This document shows positions 60,359 through 64,000 of a stretch of DNA of 64,000 nucleotides, in pieces. A model generated the notes under the pieces. That model searched no databases, had not been told where the DNA came from, and saw nothing but the letters and a program-made list of their open reading frames with translations. The stretch is taken from NCBI RefSeq assembly GCF_013184775.1, contig NZ_JAATVV010000001.1, positions 372,001-436,000 on the forward strand. Reading direction: 5' to 3'. Position 1 is the stretch's first letter; every line of letters starts with the position of its first letter. Made by a program: the position numbers and the translations under genes. The stretch is from Martelella sp. HB161492 (lineage in GTDB: Bacteria; Pseudomonadota; Alphaproteobacteria; Rhizobiales; Rhizobiaceae).

Positions 60359-61300
60359 TCACGGACCGGTCTCGGCGAGACGCTCAGCCTCTGCGACGGC
60401 AAGGGCCGCCATCTGCAAAATCGCCTCGCGCGTGGCCGCCACGGCAATGAAACGGGCATTGTGGCAGAAGCGCGCGCCCTTGACGCCTGAGGCGGCTTCG
60501 AGATCGGCATCGGTCAGCCCAGCCCAGGCCGCCGGCAGATCTGCACGCTGCTCGAAGCCCTCGTCAAATTTGCGGATGCCGGTGATCGTCCAATCCTTGT
60601 CACGCGGGTTGATGACGAACAGCAGATGATCGGCGCCAGCCTTCTTCACCGCCGACTGGAACGGCATGCCGCGCGGCAATTCAAGCACCCGCGACGCCCC
60701 GGCAGCGGCAATGGCATCCATGACGATCTTTTCAGCCCGGAATTTTGCCGCCCGCCCGGCAATGACGGCTTCGACAATGGTGCGGGCAATCTGCAGTGCG
60801 GTCTCGAACGCGCTTGTCTCCGCATCCGGATCCGTCTCGTCAAAGGCTGGTTTCAGCGATTCGAGCAGCCCCGGAAGCGTCATCTCGGCGAGCAGAGGAT
60901 CGATGGCAGCCGGCGAGAAAACGCCATTGTCCATCAGATCGATCGGCAGCACGAAACCGCTGTCAAACCGCTGGTGGATCGCCTCCAGATCAATTTCGGG
61001 AACATCGAGTGCACGCAGATAGTCCCGGCCGAAATGCCGCCAGATCAGGCCGAAGGAGCTCAAGGGCTGACCGTCATCGCGCAGCGGTGCTTCACGCTGA
61101 TGATGATCGAAGATCCGCAATCCTGCATCATAGGCGCGTCCGACATCATAGACGACGCGGTCGGGCGCAGGCGTGATCCAGTCCTTGTCTCTGCTCCGAA
61201 TGATTCTGGCCTCGGGAAACAATCGGGTCAGAATGACAGAAGAGAGCAACTCGTCCGCATGAAATCCTCCGGAATGCGTGACGAGGAAGTCAGTGGTCAT
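60359..61300 (-). CDS. MYG1-family (UPF0160) DHH-type nuclease
   Basis: The 313-residue protein has MYG1 landmarks: LVTHSGGFHADELLSSVILTRLFP, VYDVGRAYDAGLRIFDHHQRE, SSFGLIWRHFG, PIDLMDNGVF, and a late RFCHNARFIAVAATREAIL. Mammalian MYG1 is a 3'-5' RNA exonuclease; bacterial members are little studied. ATG 61300 gives the family N terminus, with TTG 61321 as alternative. Unlinked in function to its neighbours as far as can be seen. Confidence 0.9.
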   Translation of the reverse strand: MTTDFLVTHSGGFHADELLSSVILTRLFPEARIIRSRDKDWITPAPDRVVYDVGRAYDAGLRIFDHHQREAPLRDDGQPLSSFGLIWRHFGRDYLRALDVPEIDLEAIHQRFDSGFVLPIDLMDNGVFSPAAIDPLLAEMTLPGLLESLKPAFDETDPDAETSAFETALQIARTIVEAVIAGRAAKFRAEKIVMDAIAAAGASRVLELPRGMPFQSAVKKAGADHLLFVINPRDKDWTITGIRKFDEGFEQRADLPAAWAGLTDADLEAASGVKGARFCHNARFIAVAATREAILQMAALAVAEAERLAETGP

Positions 61301-61562
61301 CGTTCTGGCGTCTTTCGGCAATGGTTTCAGGTATCAGGCTGTTTAATCAGGCAGCGCATATTAGCGCAATTCCCTATATGCACGATTCTTCTGATGAAGC
61401 ACGCCTCTTACCATCTCGCAAACGGTTGTCGCGGTCAAACACCGACAATGCCTATCCTGATGTCTTGCCGCTCCCGTTTCCGGCGGGAAATGCCCGGCCG
61501 GGCGAACCGCTCTGCTGAAGCCAGCGGCTGCGCCGTTTTGGCGACCATGCAAGCGCAAAACA

Positions 61563-61895
61563 TCAAAGGATCTTCACCGGTTTTTCCCATTGGATCAGCA
61601 CGACACACCCGTCTTCGGACTGGACAGAATGGATCGTGCCCTCCGGGTTCAAGACCAGCGAGCCCATCGGATAATGGCCGCATTCATCACGCTGCGATCC
61701 CTCCAGGACGAGAATGGTCTCGAGCCCCTGATGCAGATGGCGCGGCACGCAGGCGCCGGGCGCATAGCGCAGAAGTGCCACTTCCGGCTCACCGGCCTTC
61801 AGGCGGCAGATCTCCACCCCCTCACGGAAAAATTCGAAATCATAGTACCGCCAGCCGCCGCTGAGGAAATCGGAAAAAACCGCAATCTCACTCAT
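61563..61895 (-). CDS. Cupin-domain protein
   Basis: The 110-residue single cupin has the metal-binding pattern [25 protein letters not shown] (two His and a Glu) and a second motif [15 protein letters not shown]. It resembles ChrR-type cupins. GGAGG lies upstream, and its ATG overlaps the stop of the isochorismatase-family gene as ATGA, so the two are coupled. Its role is probably auxiliary to that enzyme and is unproven. Confidence 0.88.
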   Translation of the reverse strand: MSEIAVFSDFLSGGWRYYDFEFFREGVEICRLKAGEPEVALLRYAPGACVPRHLHQGLETILVLEGSQRDECGHYPMGSLVLNPEGTIHSVQSEDGCVVLIQWEKPVKIL

Positions 61896-62554
61896 GCAAG
61901 CGCCTCCACGATCTGATCGGTCTCGGCTGCCCAGCCGACGATCGCGCCCTGGGCGGTGATCATCTCGATCGCAGCCGCCTTGAACGCCGGAAAATAGCTT
62001 TCCGTCGCGTCGACCGCCAGCAGGCATTCATAGCCCCGGTCATTGGCCTCGCGCATGGTCGTCTGTACACAGACCTCGGTGGTAACACCGGCAAAGACGA
62101 GATGGGTGATGCCGCGCTCCTGCAAAATGTCGGCAAGCGGTGTCGCATAGAAGGCACCCTTGCCCGGTTTGTCGAGCACGATCTCGCCCGCGACCGGATA
62201 GAGCTCGGCAATGATATCGGCGCCCGGCTCACCGGCAATCAGGATACGCCCCATCGCCCCCGGATCGCCGATCCTGAGCTTGGGGTTGCCGCGCGCGCGC
62301 TTGGCCGGCGGACAGTCGGAAAGATCCGGTCGGTGGCATTCACGTGTATGGATGACGGTGAGACCTGCGGCGCGAAATCCCGCAATCAGCCGCGCCGTCG
62401 CCGGAATGATGGCCTGCAGCAATGCCACCTCATTGCCAAGCGTCTCGCCGAAACCGCCGGGCTCGATGAAATCGCGCTGCATATCGATGACAATCAGCGC
62501 CGCATTTTCCGACTTGAGATCGAAATCGAAGGGTCTTGCCTTGATGATTGCCAT
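61892..62554 (-). CDS. Isochorismatase-fold cysteine hydrolase, biuret-hydrolase-like
   Basis: The 220-residue protein has the catalytic set Asp in VIDMQRDF, Lys in DKPGKGAF and Cys in [40 protein letters not shown] and [19 protein letters not shown] closely resemble rhizobial biuret amidohydrolase, but N-carbamoyl or ureidoacrylate amidohydrolase activity is also possible. It sits directly behind an ABC importer gene (ATGA overlap) and before a cupin, as in urea/allophanate-type salvage modules. Confidence 0.85.
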   Translation of the reverse strand: MAIIKARPFDFDLKSENAALIVIDMQRDFIEPGGFGETLGNEVALLQAIIPATARLIAGFRAAGLTVIHTRECHRPDLSDCPPAKRARGNPKLRIGDPGAMGRILIAGEPGADIIAELYPVAGEIVLDKPGKGAFYATPLADILQERGITHLVFAGVTTEVCVQTTMREANDRGYECLLAVDATESYFPAFKAAAIEMITAQGAIVGWAAETDQIVEALA

Positions 62555-64000
62555 CAGTGATGTCCTGCCATGTGCCGGCCTATCTCACCGATATCGGCAC
62601 CGGAACCTTGTGTCTCATAGGTGATATGCCCTTCCGACATCACCAGAATGCGGTCGGAGAGTTCGAGGATTTCATCCAGATCCTCGGAAATCAGCAGGAC
62701 GGCTGCGCCCTGATTGCGCGCGGCCATGATGCGCGCCCTGATTTCGGCAACGGCGGAAAAGTCGAGGCCGAAGCAGGGATTGGCGATGATCAGCAGATCA
62801 ACCTGACCCGACAGCTCGCGCGCCAGCACTGCGCGCTGGACATTGCCGCCCGAAAGCGCGGCAATTGGCGCAGACAGGGACGCCGTCTTGACCTTGTAGG
62901 CGCCGACCAGCCGGTCTGCCTCTCGCATCATCCGCCGCCCATCGAGCCAGAACTGCGGCTTGCCGGCGGAAAAATCGAAATCGCGCAGGAACATATTCTC
63001 CGCCACCGTCATCTTCGGCGCGCAGGCATTTTTCAGCGGCTCCTCCGGCAGGTAGCGCACATTGAACCGACGGGCCTCCCTCCGGCTGGCGTGAAATGGC
63101 GTATCCTTGACCTTGATCGCGCCCGCTTCCAGCGGCCGCTGACCGGTCAGGATCTCCATCAGCTCCATCTGGCCATTGCCGGACACGCCGGCTATGCCGA
63201 CAATCTCGCCGGATTTCACCTTCAGATCGGCGATGTCGATGGTCTTGAAGCCCGAGCGGTCAGGCGCTCTTGCGCCTTCGACGCTCAGCACCGGCGTGCC
63301 ATCAATCGCGACCCGGGCAGCGGGGCGAACCAGTTCCTTCTCACCGATCATCATCGCCGCCATGTCGGCGGTCGAGAGCACAACAACCTTTCCGCCGCCG
63401 ACATGGACGCCGCGCCGGAGCACCGATACCGCATCGGCAAAGGCGGTCACCTCACGGAATTTGTGGGAAATCATCAGGCAGGTGAGAGCGCCCGCCGTCG
63501 TCAGCCCGCGCACCATGCCGAGCAGCTCATCGGCCTCGGACGGCGTCAGCACCGAAGTCGGCTCATCAAGGATCAGGAACCGGCGGCCGAGATAGAGCTG
63601 TTTCAACAGTTCCAGCTTCTGTTTCTCGCCGGCCGCAAGCCGCCCGACCGGAATATCGAGCGGCACCTTGAACGGCATGCGTTCCATGAAGCCGGCCAGC
63701 GCCTGCTTCTCTTCTCTCCAGTTGATCCGCGCCGGGGCGTCGGCCCGGCTGATCACGAGATTTTCCGCCGCCGTCAGCGACGGAACCAGCGTGAAATGCT
63801 GGTAGACCATGCCAAGGCCAAGATCGTGGGCGGAACGCGGATCGGCAATATCAACCTCCCGGCCATCCACCATCATCTGGCCGGATGTCGGGCGGTAGAA
63901 TCCCATCATGCATTTCACCAGTGTCGACTTGCCAGCGCCATTCTCGCCGAGCAGAACATGGAAGGATCCTGGCTGAACCGTGATCGAGACATCGTTCAGC
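62554..64000 (-). CDS. ABC importer double-ATPase of BMP/nucleoside type, 5' end off window
   Basis: At least 481 residues are present; the N terminus lies beyond the window. The first cassette has Walker [10 protein letters not shown], the signature region [16 protein letters not shown] and Walker [16 protein letters not shown]. The second has a degenerate Walker A ([10 protein letters not shown]) and a late [17 protein letters not shown], as in the sugar/nucleoside group of ATPases that work with BMP-family lipoproteins. It likely imports the ureido- or nucleoside-like substrate used by the enzyme that follows. Confidence 0.92.
   Translation of the reverse strand, partial: LNDVSITVQPGSFHVLLGENGAGKSTLVKCMMGFYRPTSGQMMVDGREVDIADPRSAHDLGLGMVYQHFTLVPSLTAAENLVISRADAPARINWREEKQALAGFMERMPFKVPLDIPVGRLAAGEKQKLELLKQLYLGRRFLILDEPTSVLTPSEADELLGMVRGLTTAGALTCLMISHKFREVTAFADAVSVLRRGVHVGGGKVVVLSTADMAAMMIGEKELVRPAARVAIDGTPVLSVEGARAPDRSGFKTIDIADLKVKSGEIVGIAGVSGNGQMELMEILTGQRPLEAGAIKVKDTPFHASRREARRFNVRYLPEEPLKNACAPKMTVAENMFLRDFDFSAGKPQFWLDGRRMMREADRLVGAYKVKTASLSAPIAALSGGNVQRAVLARELSGQVDLLIIANPCFGLDFSAVAEIRARIMAARNQGAAVLLISEDLDEILELSDRILVMSEGHITYETQGSGADIGEIGRHMAGHH

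Noticed and set aside
1-64000. tRNA, rRNA, CRISPR arrays, insertion sequences, integrases or phage genes
   Set aside because: I scanned the gaps for T-loop-like sequence, regularly spaced repeats, transposase-like frames and terminal inverted repeats and saw none. The only repeats are short palindromic intergenic elements.

Overview
The window (about 60% GC, dense and almost entirely coding, many 1-4 base start/stop overlaps) looks like a chromosomal or megaplasmid segment of an alphaproteobacterium, probably a Hyphomicrobiales member (Rhizobium/Hoeflea/Martelella-like). This rests on the transporter repertoire, the AldB-DUF779-FucO module, and intergenic palindromes of a type common in that order. 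I saw no rRNA, tRNA, CRISPR array, insertion sequence or phage gene. It is a chain of transporter-plus-catabolism modules, each with its own regulator, built around a complete-looking coenzyme F420 locus.

Layout. 1-2410 (+): TRAP transporter DctP (partial), DctQ, DctM. 2491-6694 (-): DUF1254/DUF1214 protein, GAF protein, SLC13-type permease. 6922-10741 (-): AfuABC/Fbp-type ABC importer. 10991-15792 (-): FucO-type alcohol dehydrogenase, DUF779 protein, AldB-type aldehyde dehydrogenase, and an AcoR-like regulator that lacks the AAA+ domain. 16101-17756 (+): U32 family RNA hydroxylation protein. 17817-29140 (-): IclR regulator, then LLM oxidoreductase, threonine-synthase-like enzyme, second LLM oxidoreductase, hydantoinase/oxoprolinase HyuB and HyuA, and LivFGMH; the binding protein LivK is divergent at 29500.

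30864-40371 (+) is the most interesting part. After a cystathionine-gamma-synthase-family enzyme come an F420-dependent glucose-6-phosphate dehydrogenase homologue (Fgd), a single 1040-residue CofC-CofG-CofH fusion, CofE, an LLM-family (probably F420-dependent) oxidoreductase, a creatinase/ectoine-hydrolase-like M24 protein, and CofD. The locus could therefore make F420, reduce it with glucose-6-phosphate, and use F420H2 in LLM enzymes encoded in the same and in the neighbouring hydantoinase operon.

40379-48682: a nucleoside hydrolase (-), divergent from a second Liv-type ABC operon (+) that ends with a NodB-fold deacetylase, a DmpA-type P1 peptidase and an Lrp/AsnC regulator. 48696-49529 (-): aldo/keto reductase, followed by a repeat-rich spacer. 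50080-60012: a catabolic unit of DUF3830 protein, dihydropyrimidinase/hydantoinase, a three-part HcnA-HcnB-HcnC-like oxidase fusion and a DapA-family lyase; two divergent GntR regulators; and a polar amino-acid ABC transporter. Two promoters in this unit share the same core and operator-like sequence, which indicates one regulon. 60359-64000 (-): MYG1-type nuclease, cupin, biuret-hydrolase-like isochorismatase-fold enzyme, and the ATPase of a BMP-type ABC importer running off the window end.

All family calls come from recognising motifs and remembered family sequences by eye; no search was run. Substrates of transporters and catabolic enzymes are inferred only to the level stated.
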